A stretch of DNA of 20,661 nucleotides. It comes from JAHJBR01 sp040757035. GTDB lineage: Archaea > Micrarchaeota > Micrarchaeia > Anstonellales > Bilamarchaeaceae. Both the position numbers and the translations under genes were made by a program. The stretch covers positions 1 to 20,661 of the forward strand of contig JBFLYM010000018.1 of the NCBI GenBank assembly GCA_040757035.1, in the 5' to 3' direction. The notes under the pieces are model-generated. The model was not told the origin of the DNA. It searched no databases and was given only the letters and a program-made list of their open reading frames with translations. Of this stretch, positions 14,194 through 20,661 are shown piece by piece (position 1 is the first letter of the stretch; the number at the start of each line of letters is the position of its first letter).

Positions 14194-15453
14194 ATGCTAA
14201 AAGAAAATGTTGAAATCTGGAATGATGCCGCGAAAAGTTTGGAATTTCAGCAAAACTTTCACGGTTCGGCAGAGTGTTATGAACGCGCAAGAAAATTTGG
14301 AGATGAAAGTTCTGAAACATTACTCAATTTGGCGGTTTCTTATATCAAGCTTTACCGCTTTTATTTGCACGATAAATATCTCGCAAACGCAAAAAACTTT
14401 TTAATTTCCGGAATAGAAAAAGACAAAGATAATCCAAAACTTCACCACTATCTTGGAATGGTATATCTCGCCCTCGGAGAAAAAGAAACCGCTATGCAGG
14501 AATTTGTTTATGAATCTGAAAAAACAGGAGGAGAGAATGATACGCTTTTCCATTTTGATTACGCCAATCATGCTCCTGACGTAAAATTAGATTCAGAATT
14601 AGACTTAGAGTTAGACTTTGATGAATCGGATATTTATAAATTATTACCGGATCCGCTATTATACAAAATTTTTGATATAGTGAGCGCATTTCCACTAGAC
14701 AAATCGCTCCTTGAAAGTCTGAAAGGGACCTATGGCGAACGGGATAGCGCGACGCTTACAGCACTTTATTTGCGTTCAATCTACTTCAAAATTTTTGAAG
14801 ACGCGAATTTTGCAAAACAGCTGGATCTTTCCGCAGATCAAGAAAAATGGGAGTCGCTCTTGGTATTTTTTGTGCGCGGAATAAACGACGATTCAAAATT
14901 GCTGATCAAAAAATCGCGCAGCGACGAAGGTAAACTTGATGTTTCAAAGTTACCTGCATACACGCGCCTTCTTATAGAAAGATATAGACGTGAAATACTT
15001 TCGTTTTCTTATAATAAGGAAAGCTTTAGAGCGCTTATTAATCTTCCGCTTAAGAAACTTGAAGCAATAAATTTTGCGTGCGAGGAAGCAAAACGCGCAA
15101 TTGAATCTGGAGAAGGAAAACGCTCTATGAAAACAATAATGGAAAGATTAAGGGGAATTGGTTTGGCGCACAAAAAAACAAACAATACTTTTTCGCTTTC
15201 CGACGCGCTTGTCCAAAACTTTGAAGAAGCAGAACGCTTTAATCTGAAATTTGCACGCGGACAATACGATGCAGAATTTTTCATTCTCTTTTATAATCTT
15301 TTAAAAAGCAAGCGCTTTGCGTACACATTGGAACTTGCTAAAAAGATAAGAGCACTTTATGAAGAAAGCGAAACAATTGCATATATCAAGGATATTTTTT
15401 CTTCGCTTTCGCTTAGCGAAGATGAAAAATTTGAGATAATTTCTGAGGTTTGA
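14194..15453 (+). CDS. TPR-containing protein of unknown function
   Basis: The protein has 419 residues and no signal peptide or membrane helix, so it is cytoplasmic. Residues about 7-114 form three helix-turn-helix TPR-like units (SAECYERARKFG, TLLNLAVSYIKL, HHYLGMVYLALGEKETAMQEF). An acidic stretch of alternating Asp, Glu and Leu (about 129-147) links to a long, charged, all-helical C-terminal part without motifs that I recognise. TPRs normally bind protein partners. The short C/D sRNA lies 76 bases upstream on the same strand. A GTGAT element precedes the ATG by a few bases. It is not related in sequence to the TPR part of the AAA fusion beyond the general repeat pattern. Confidence 0.8.
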   Translation: MLKENVEIWNDAAKSLEFQQNFHGSAECYERARKFGDESSETLLNLAVSYIKLYRFYLHDKYLANAKNFLISGIEKDKDNPKLHHYLGMVYLALGEKETAMQEFVYESEKTGGENDTLFHFDYANHAPDVKLDSELDLELDFDESDIYKLLPDPLLYKIFDIVSAFPLDKSLLESLKGTYGERDSATLTALYLRSIYFKIFEDANFAKQLDLSADQEKWESLLVFFVRGINDDSKLLIKKSRSDEGKLDVSKLPAYTRLLIERYRREILSFSYNKESFRALINLPLKKLEAINFACEEAKRAIESGEGKRSMKTIMERLRGIGLAHKKTNNTFSLSDALVQNFEEAERFNLKFARGQYDAEFFILFYNLLKSKRFAYTLELAKKIRALYEESETIAYIKDIFSSLSLSEDEKFEIISEV

Positions 15454-15511
15454 TACAGTTATTCCTGATGAAGGACACATAATATCTCAAATAAGTCAAA
15501 TCAAAGTGGTG

Positions 15512-15528
15512 TACTCAATAGATGAGTA
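15512..15528 (+). terminator. Short hairpin after the TPR gene
   Basis: TACTCA-ATAGA-TGAGTA is a perfect 6-bp hairpin followed by an AT-rich stretch, about 60 bases after the TPR gene. It is a possible transcript end; there is no clean T-run. Confidence 0.25.
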
Positions 15529-15629
15529 TATTATTTATTCGCTTTAAATTATACTGATCCAAACGAGATTTTGTTTTCTGAGAAGCAATAAAAATAAAAA
15601 TTATGTGAAAATTATACAAGGTTGATCTT

Positions 15630-17654
15630 ATGAGAATAGTAATGACGCATGCTGATTTTATTGAAATAGAGCCGAAACAAAAAGCGATCAAAAATGCGGA
15701 AAAAGTGGAAATGGAGAAAAAAAGATATGAAGAACTGTTGGTTGTATTTTCTGCGGTAGAAGCCAGCGATGAAAATATTGAAGAAATCGCGAAGAAAACA
15801 GCAAGCGAAATTGACAGTGTTGCAAAGCAAGTGAAGGTGCAAAATGTACTAATTTATCCGTTTGTTCATTTTACTTCTAAACCTGCCACTCCGAAAACTG
15901 CTTTTGCAGTGCTGGAGAAAATCGTGGAGAACATGAACACTATGGGCTACAACGCGAGGCGCGCTCCTTTCGGCTGGTATAAAGCGTACACTCTTAAATG
16001 CAAAGGCCATCCGCTCAGCGAACTTTCGCGCGAGATAACGATAACAGAGGCTGGAGCAGCGCTTGCGCTTGAGGCAAATAAAGAAAGAGCGAGTAGGGAA
16101 AGAGCAAATGAAGAAAAGGCAGATAAGGAAAAAGTTACTGCTACTGTTATTGGCGATGAAGAAAATATCCCAACTTCCTTAAGAGCCGAGGAAAAAATGA
16201 AAAGCAGATTTTATATTTTGGATTTAGACGGCAATTTGCACGATGCCGATAAATTTGATTATGCCAAAAATAAAAATAAAAATGAGGGTAAGAATGAGAA
16301 CAAAAATGAAGATGAGAATGAAAAACTGGGCAAGGTTGCGCTGTACGAAATGAAAAAAGTGCGTGTATATGAAACCGAACCGCCACACATAAAACTAATG
16401 AAAGAGCACAAACTTGTGGATTACGAGCCAGGAAGCGATTCGGGTAATTTCAGGTGGTGCCCAAAGGGCAGGTTGATGAAAAAAATCCTTGAGCGGGCGA
16501 TAACAAATTTTTGCGTAGATTACGGCGCAATAGAAGTGGAAACGCCAATTATGTACGATTTTGAGCATCCTTCACTCAAGAAATATCTTAATCGGTTTCC
16601 GGCAAGGCAGTATGTGGTACTGTCAGACGATAAAAAGTTTTTCCTCAGGTTTTCCGCGTGCTTCGGACAATTTCTAATTTCACACGACATGATAATAAGC
16701 TACAAACAACTCCCGCTTAAGATATATGAACTTACAAGATACAGTTTTAGAAGAGAACAGGGCGGCGAACTCGCAGGCCTTAAAAGGCTCAGAGCATTCA
16801 CCATGCCAGATATGCACACTATGGCAGCGAGCATGGAACAGGCAAAGCTTGAAGTTGAAGGGCAGATTGCAAAGAGCTTGGAATGGAACAAAAACCTTGG
16901 TTTGGACATAGAAGTCGCGTTCAGGGCGCAAACGGATTTTTTTAATGAAAACAAAGAATGGTATGTCTCATTGGCAAAAAAAATCGGGAAAGCGGTTCTC
17001 CTTGAACTTTTTGACGAGCGCTACGCATATTTTATAACGAAGTTTGATTTTAATTTTGTAGATGCGGTTGACAAGGCGAGCGCGCTCGGTACAGTACAAA
17101 TAGATGTGGAAAATGCCGAAACTTATGATATAAGTTATGTGGATGAAAAGGGGCAGAAGAAGCGTCCTTATATTCTCCACACTTCGTTCAGCGGGGCTAT
17201 TGAAAGAGTGATTTACGCACTTCTTGAAAAAGAAGCAATGCGAATGAAGAATGGAAAAAAAGGAATGTTTCCGCTCTGGCTTGCGCCAACACAGTTAAGA
17301 ATAATCCCAATAGGGGAAAGACATCTTGCATTTGCAAATGAACTTTTGGAAAGGGGTCAGTTACTGGGACTACATGGGCTGCCTGGAAGGCGAGTGCGTG
17401 CGGACATTGACAATAGTGGCGAAACCCTTGGGAAGAAAATCAGAAATGCAGAAATGGAATGGTGCCCATACATAGCTGTAATTGGGGATAAAGAAATAGA
17501 AAGCGGCAAGCTTGCGGTCACAATACGAGAAAGTGGTGAGAAAAAAGAGATGCTGCTTGAGGAGGTACTTTCGGAGATAGAGAAAAAAACTGAAGGTATG
17601 GTTTTTGAACAGATTTCGTTCGGGAAAACAACCGGTTCAAGACCTGTGATTTAA
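15630..17654 (+). CDS. thrS: Threonyl-tRNA synthetase (archaeal type)
   Basis: This class II synthetase attaches threonine to tRNA-Thr. The 674-residue protein has an archaeal-type N-terminal editing domain (about 1-137; VLIYPFVHF 73-81, KGHPLSELSREI 125-136) related to D-aminoacyl-tRNA deacylase, which removes mischarged serine. The catalytic core (about 245-535) has motif 2 YSFRREQGGELAGL 371-384 and motif 3 GAIERVIYALLE 522-533, with likely zinc ligands Cys344, His396 and His517. The anticodon-binding domain (about 545-660) has LRIIPIG, GLPGRRVRADID and ETLGKKIRNAE. Between editing and catalytic domains lie highly charged low-complexity inserts (about 148-170 and 212-232, Lys/Glu/Asn). The ATG is preceded by AAGGTTGATC, a ribosome-binding-like sequence. 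The next gene begins 15 bases after its stop. Confidence 0.96.
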   Translation: MRIVMTHADFIEIEPKQKAIKNAEKVEMEKKRYEELLVVFSAVEASDENIEEIAKKTASEIDSVAKQVKVQNVLIYPFVHFTSKPATPKTAFAVLEKIVENMNTMGYNARRAPFGWYKAYTLKCKGHPLSELSREITITEAGAALALEANKERASRERANEEKADKEKVTATVIGDEENIPTSLRAEEKMKSRFYILDLDGNLHDADKFDYAKNKNKNEGKNENKNEDENEKLGKVALYEMKKVRVYETEPPHIKLMKEHKLVDYEPGSDSGNFRWCPKGRLMKKILERAITNFCVDYGAIEVETPIMYDFEHPSLKKYLNRFPARQYVVLSDDKKFFLRFSACFGQFLISHDMIISYKQLPLKIYELTRYSFRREQGGELAGLKRLRAFTMPDMHTMAASMEQAKLEVEGQIAKSLEWNKNLGLDIEVAFRAQTDFFNENKEWYVSLAKKIGKAVLLELFDERYAYFITKFDFNFVDAVDKASALGTVQIDVENAETYDISYVDEKGQKKRPYILHTSFSGAIERVIYALLEKEAMRMKNGKKGMFPLWLAPTQLRIIPIGERHLAFANELLERGQLLGLHGLPGRRVRADIDNSGETLGKKIRNAEMEWCPYIAVIGDKEIESGKLAVTIRESGEKKEMLLEEVLSEIEKKTEGMVFEQISFGKTTGSRPVI

Positions 17655-17669
17655 TACGATTTTTATTGC

Positions 17670-19391
17670 ATGATTTTTATGGCAAATATAACGAGCGATC
17701 TGGAAATTAGCAGAACTATAAAACTAAAACCTATTTGGAAAATTGCTGCAAAACTCGGTATAAGAAAAAACGAGCTTGAACTCTATGGAAATTATAAAGC
17801 AAAAATCCCGCTTTCGTATTATGAGAAACTGGAAAATAACCCTAATGGAAAACTTATTCTTATCACTGCGATCACTCCAACAAGTCTCGGAGAAGGCAAA
17901 ACAACAACATTGATAGGCCTGGCGCAAGCACTCGCAAGATTAAATAAAAAGATAATATGCGCGTTACGCGAACCGTCTTTAGGTCCGGTATTTGGTATAA
18001 AGGGGGGCGCAACGGGCGGAGGGTATTCTCAGGTAGCTCCGATGGAGGATATCAATCTACATTTTACTGGAGATATTCATGCGATTACCTCAGCAAATAA
18101 TTTGCTTGCCGCAATGATTGACAACCATATTTTTCAGGGCAACGAACTTAGATTCAAGAGCGTAGTCTGGAAAAGATGCATTGATATGAATGACAGAGCG
18201 CTTAGAAAAATAAAAGTTGCGCTTCTTCCTCCGGGACACGAACGCGATGATGGGTTTGATATAAGCGTTGCGAGTGAAGTGATGGCGATTTTTTGTTTAT
18301 CCAATAATCTGAATGATCTCAAACAAAAATTAGGTAATATCATAGTTGGATATAACGAAAATGATGAACCTATATTTGCGAAAAATCTAAAGGCTGAGGG
18401 TGCGATGACTGCGCTTTTGAAGAACGCGCTAAATCCAAATTTAGTGCAAACTCTTGAAGGAGTTCCTGCATTTGTTCACGGAGGGCCTTTTGCGAACATC
18501 GCGCATGGCACAAACAGCATAGTAGCGACAAAAATGGCGCTTAAACTCGCTGATTATGTTGTAACCGAAGCGGGTTTTGGTTCTGATTTAGGGGCGGAAA
18601 AATATTTTGATATAGTTTCAAGGTATGGAGGATTTTTGCCAGACGCTGTTGTTATAGTAGCGAGCATAAGAGCGCTTAAACTACATGGAGGTGCTAACAA
18701 AGACGAATTAAAAAATGAAAATATTGCCGCAATTGAAAATGGATTCGTTAATTTAAACAGACATGTTGAAAACATACGCAAATTTGGGATTGAACCTGTG
18801 GTCGCAATAAACAGATTTCCACATGATACGCTGGCCGAATTAGAAACATTAAACAAACTTTGTAAAAAACAAAACATAAATTTTGCACTTTCTGAAGTTT
18901 GGGCAAACGGAGGAAAAGGAGGAATTGTGCTCGCAAAAAAAATAATTTATGCGCTTGAATCATCATCAACATTACCGATATCATCATCAGCGTCATCGGC
19001 GTCAACAATATCACCATTGGTAGAAACAGAAATCAAAAAAGCAATCAAAAAAGCGAAACCAATTTATGATCTTTCGCTTGGGCTTGAAAAAAAAATAGAA
19101 ATTATTGCAAAAGAAATTTATCGTGCGCAGGACGTAATTTATTCAGACGAAGCCGTCAAAATGCTAAAGAAAGCTGAAAAAATTGGCTTTGGTAATTTGC
19201 CAGTGTGCATAGCAAAAACGCAATATTCTTTTTCTGACAACGCAAAATTGTTAAATGCGCCAGAAGGTTTTACACTTAACATAAAGGAAGTTCGCATTTC
19301 TGCTGGTGCGGGATTTATAGTAGCAATTGCTGGCGATATAATGACAATGCCTGGGCTTCCGAAAAGTCCTGCCGCGGAAAGAATAGGCTGA
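17670..19391 (+). CDS. fhs: Formate-tetrahydrofolate ligase
   Basis: This enzyme makes 10-formyltetrahydrofolate from formate, ATP and tetrahydrofolate. The 573-residue protein is near the usual 555-560. The P-loop region TPTSLGEGKTTT (69-80) and the signature stretch EPSLGPVFGIKGGATGGGYSQ (101-121) followed by DINLHFTGDIHAITSANN are diagnostic; FVHGGPFANIAHGTNS and GFGSDLGAEK lie further on. A Ser/Thr-rich, low-complexity insert (about 430-450) just before VETEIKKAIKKAKP is unusual. The C-terminus (GDIMTMPGLPKSPAAERIG) is intact. Start is Met1, or Met4 nine bases on. It likely shares a transcript with ThrRS. Its presence implies tetrahydrofolate-based one-carbon transfer, for example for purine synthesis, which is not universal in archaea. 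Confidence 0.97.
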   Translation: MIFMANITSDLEISRTIKLKPIWKIAAKLGIRKNELELYGNYKAKIPLSYYEKLENNPNGKLILITAITPTSLGEGKTTTLIGLAQALARLNKKIICALREPSLGPVFGIKGGATGGGYSQVAPMEDINLHFTGDIHAITSANNLLAAMIDNHIFQGNELRFKSVVWKRCIDMNDRALRKIKVALLPPGHERDDGFDISVASEVMAIFCLSNNLNDLKQKLGNIIVGYNENDEPIFAKNLKAEGAMTALLKNALNPNLVQTLEGVPAFVHGGPFANIAHGTNSIVATKMALKLADYVVTEAGFGSDLGAEKYFDIVSRYGGFLPDAVVIVASIRALKLHGGANKDELKNENIAAIENGFVNLNRHVENIRKFGIEPVVAINRFPHDTLAELETLNKLCKKQNINFALSEVWANGGKGGIVLAKKIIYALESSSTLPISSSASSASTISPLVETEIKKAIKKAKPIYDLSLGLEKKIEIIAKEIYRAQDVIYSDEAVKMLKKAEKIGFGNLPVCIAKTQYSFSDNAKLLNAPEGFTLNIKEVRISAGAGFIVAIAGDIMTMPGLPKSPAAERIG

Positions 19392-19425
19392 AAAACGAAA
19401 TGTGCGTTGTTTATAAACGTCCTGC

Positions 19426-19434
19426 GTAGTCACC
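19426..19434 (+). repeat. GTAGTCACC word, extra copy upstream of the Fic gene
   Basis: This nine-base word occurs at 19426-19434, 19458-19466 and 20436-20444, only around the Fic gene. Its reverse complement core GGTGAC also forms the last codons of the Fic gene (20415-20420). Confidence 0.6.
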
Positions 19435-19456
19435 TAAACAAGAAACATTTATTAAT

Positions 19457-19483
19457 TGTAGTCACCTTATTATCCGTATGCAC
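19457..19483 (+). repeat. Direct repeat flanking the Fic gene, left copy
   Basis: TGTAGTCACC, seven variable bases, CCGTATGCAC. Twenty-two of 27 positions match 20435-20461. This copy includes the ATG of the Fic gene. A TTTATTAA TATA-like box (19448-19455) lies just before it, suggesting a leaderless transcript. Confidence 0.7.
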
Positions 19484-20419
19484 ATCGAAAAGAGGAGAGT
19501 TGGGGAACGTACCAAGTACTACCTAGCTCATTCTTTCAGAAAAGGAAAAAAAGTCAAAAAAATACGAATATATTTAGGCGCGGATCTCTCTGAAGAAAAA
19601 CTTGCTCTCCGCAAAAAGGAAGCCGGGAAAAAGATAAAACAACGGATCACGGCAGCCGAAAGGATAACCGATCCGTATATGGCAGCCATTTCTCTATCTG
19701 AGATAAAGGAGCTTCAAACGCTCGAGGCACACGGCAGAATTAGGGTGTTTCACCTCTCTGAGCTCGATTGGCAAAAGTTCACCGAGGCGTTTACATATGA
19801 TACGAATGCTATTGAAGGCTCAAGCATTAAAGCACGCGAAGTCAAGGAGATTTTGGAGAAGGAGGAATGGCCTGAGGAAAGGACGAAAGAGGAGCTCGCC
19901 GAGGTATACGGAGTTGTAGAAGCAGTGGCGCATATCCGAAAAATCAAGGAGCATCTTTCGCTCAGCCTGATAAAAAAACTCCATGCGATAGTCTTCAAGA
20001 ACTCGAAAGCATTCGCAGGCAGATTCAGAGATAGGGGCGTTGAAGTCGTCATTGCTGATGCATCTGGAAATACCGTGCACAGAGGGGCGCCGTCAGAAGA
20101 AGTTCCGACGCTTTTAAAGAAGCTGATAGGTTGGTATGCAAAAAACAAGAATAAATACACGCCACTTGTTCTTGCCGCAGTTGTTCACAACCAATTCGAG
20201 AACATTCATCCGTTCCGAGACGGAAATGGTCGGGTTGGTAGGCTGCTGCTCAATAACATACTCCTTAAGCATAACCTGCCGCCCCTCAACATCGAACTGC
20301 GGAACAGGCCTGAGTATTATAAAGCATTGCAAGAATACGAGAAGAGCCATAACATTCGGCCAATGATTATTCTTATGCTAAAAGAGTATCGGACGCTGAG
20401 GAGAATGCTAAGAAGGTGA
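19478..20419 (+). CDS. Fic-domain protein (AMPylase-type), class II
   Basis: The protein has 313 residues. The catalytic Fic motif HPFRDGNGRVGR is at 244-255, in the expected context NQFENI before it. Family members transfer AMP, or other phosphate-containing groups, from nucleotides to hydroxyl side chains of target proteins. TNAIEG (109-114) fits the S/T-x-x-x-E-G/N inhibitory helix; being N-terminal to the core, it makes this a class II, self-inhibited Fic protein. Residues 1-55 are a basic domain (YYLAHSFRKGKKVKKIRIYLG) resembling an N-terminal module seen on other archaeal Fic proteins and on some transposases; it may bind nucleic acid, which is inference. The gene is visibly richer in GC than its neighbours, and is flanked by direct repeats, so recent transfer is likely. 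No antitoxin-like gene is adjacent. Confidence 0.93.
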   Translation: MHIEKRRVGERTKYYLAHSFRKGKKVKKIRIYLGADLSEEKLALRKKEAGKKIKQRITAAERITDPYMAAISLSEIKELQTLEAHGRIRVFHLSELDWQKFTEAFTYDTNAIEGSSIKAREVKEILEKEEWPEERTKEELAEVYGVVEAVAHIRKIKEHLSLSLIKKLHAIVFKNSKAFAGRFRDRGVEVVIADASGNTVHRGAPSEEVPTLLKKLIGWYAKNKNKYTPLVLAAVVHNQFENIHPFRDGNGRVGRLLLNNILLKHNLPPLNIELRNRPEYYKALQEYEKSHNIRPMIILMLKEYRTLRRMLRR

Positions 20420-20434
20420 CCACAATCGCTTTTT

Positions 20435-20461
20435 TGTAGTCACCCGATTTCCCGTAAGCAC
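20435..20461 (+). repeat. Direct repeat flanking the Fic gene, right copy
   Basis: TGTAGTCACC, seven variable bases, CCGTAAGCAC. It matches the left copy at 22 of 27 positions; the ATG of the left copy is AAG here. With GGTGAC (20415-20420) its GTCACC (20439-20444) also forms a hairpin with a T-rich loop just after the stop codon. Confidence 0.7.
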
Positions 20462-20539
20462 TTAAAAATCTACCGAAAGTGAGATAAACTTTTCGTGTAT
20501 TTATAGTTACTGATTATATTATATATCAAATCAAAAATT

Positions 20540-20573
20540 CCTAAATTCCCGCTAATTTAGGCACTAGTTTTTG
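20540..20573 (+). terminator. Hairpin plus T-run before the last gene
   Basis: CCTAAAT (20540-20546) and ATTTAGG (20555-20561) form a perfect 7-bp stem with an 8-base loop, followed within ten bases by TTTTT. It could terminate the Fic transcript. Confidence 0.45.
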
Positions 20574-20593
20574 AACTTTCTTCGAAAAAGAGA

Positions 20594-20610
20594 CCGAAAG
20601 GTATTTAAAA
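20594..20610 (+). promoter_or_regulatory. BRE/TATA promoter of the right-edge gene
   Basis: CCGAAAGG followed by TATTTAAAA matches the BRE/TATA pair at 8305-8321. Its TATA box is centred about 26 bases before the ATG at 20632, which implies a leaderless mRNA. Confidence 0.7.
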
Positions 20611-20631
20611 TGTAATGCCTAATTAACCATT

Positions 20632-20661
20632 ATGACATTTATACGATATAAAGAAATCGGA
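20632..20661 (+). CDS. Start of an unidentified gene, cut by the window edge
   Basis: Only ten codons are present: MTFIRYKEIG. The strong promoter at the right distance makes a gene start likely. The pattern resembles the first residues of the Fic protein's N-terminal domain (MHIEKRRVG followed by YYL) and of some IS4-type transposases, so it may carry the same module. With ten residues this is only a hint. Confidence 0.5.
   Translation, partial: MTFIRYKEIG

Noticed and set aside
15465..15471. CTGATGA as the C box of another sRNA after the TPR gene
   Set aside because: The expected CTGA boxes are missing at the right spacing.

Overview
The window reads as a piece of an AT-rich archaeal chromosome, most likely from a small-genome DPANN lineage (Micrarchaeota/ARMAN-like; the phylum is an inference). 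Supporting signs are archaeal-type tyrosyl- and threonyl-tRNA synthetases, a DUF2070 membrane protein, a class III signal peptide pilin-like protein, archaeal BRE/TATA promoters lying about 25 bases before start codons (leaderless transcripts), GGTGA ribosome binding sites, a C/D box sRNA, and a tRNA gene split by bulge-helix-bulge introns.

Layout. 1-260: gene-free, with GC-rich hairpin repeats. 261-1982 (minus): a TPR-AAA ATPase fusion, divergent from a pilin-like gene (2094-2687). 2802-7038 (plus): DUF2070 membrane protein, TyrRS and a DEAD-box RNA helicase, the last two overlapping at stop/start. 7091-7527 (minus): a PRC-barrel protein and a tiny two-helix membrane protein, convergent with the helicase. 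7679-8166 (plus): a tRNA-Leu(CAA) gene with three introns, the third about 323 bases long, inserted in the T-loop and made of hairpin repeats. 8383-13604: two secreted or surface proteins, a 1222-residue Ig-like, sequon-rich protein and a Cys-rich type I membrane protein. 13605-14193: a structured gene-free stretch with palindromes, a likely IS200/IS605-derived relic and a C/D box methylation guide sRNA. 14194-15453: an unrecognised TPR protein. 15630-19391: ThrRS and formate-tetrahydrofolate ligase, closely spaced. 19478-20419: a Fic-domain AMP-transferase, visibly richer in GC than its neighbours and flanked by a 27-base direct repeat. The window ends ten codons into another gene with a strong promoter.

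How it fits together. Most of the window is translation and RNA housekeeping (two synthetases, a tRNA, an sRNA, a helicase) and cell-surface genes. The most unusual object is the tRNA-Leu gene: its exons rebuild a complete class II tRNA only when dispersed pieces spanning 488 bases are joined, and its T-loop intron carries a member of the same repeat family found at the left edge of the window.
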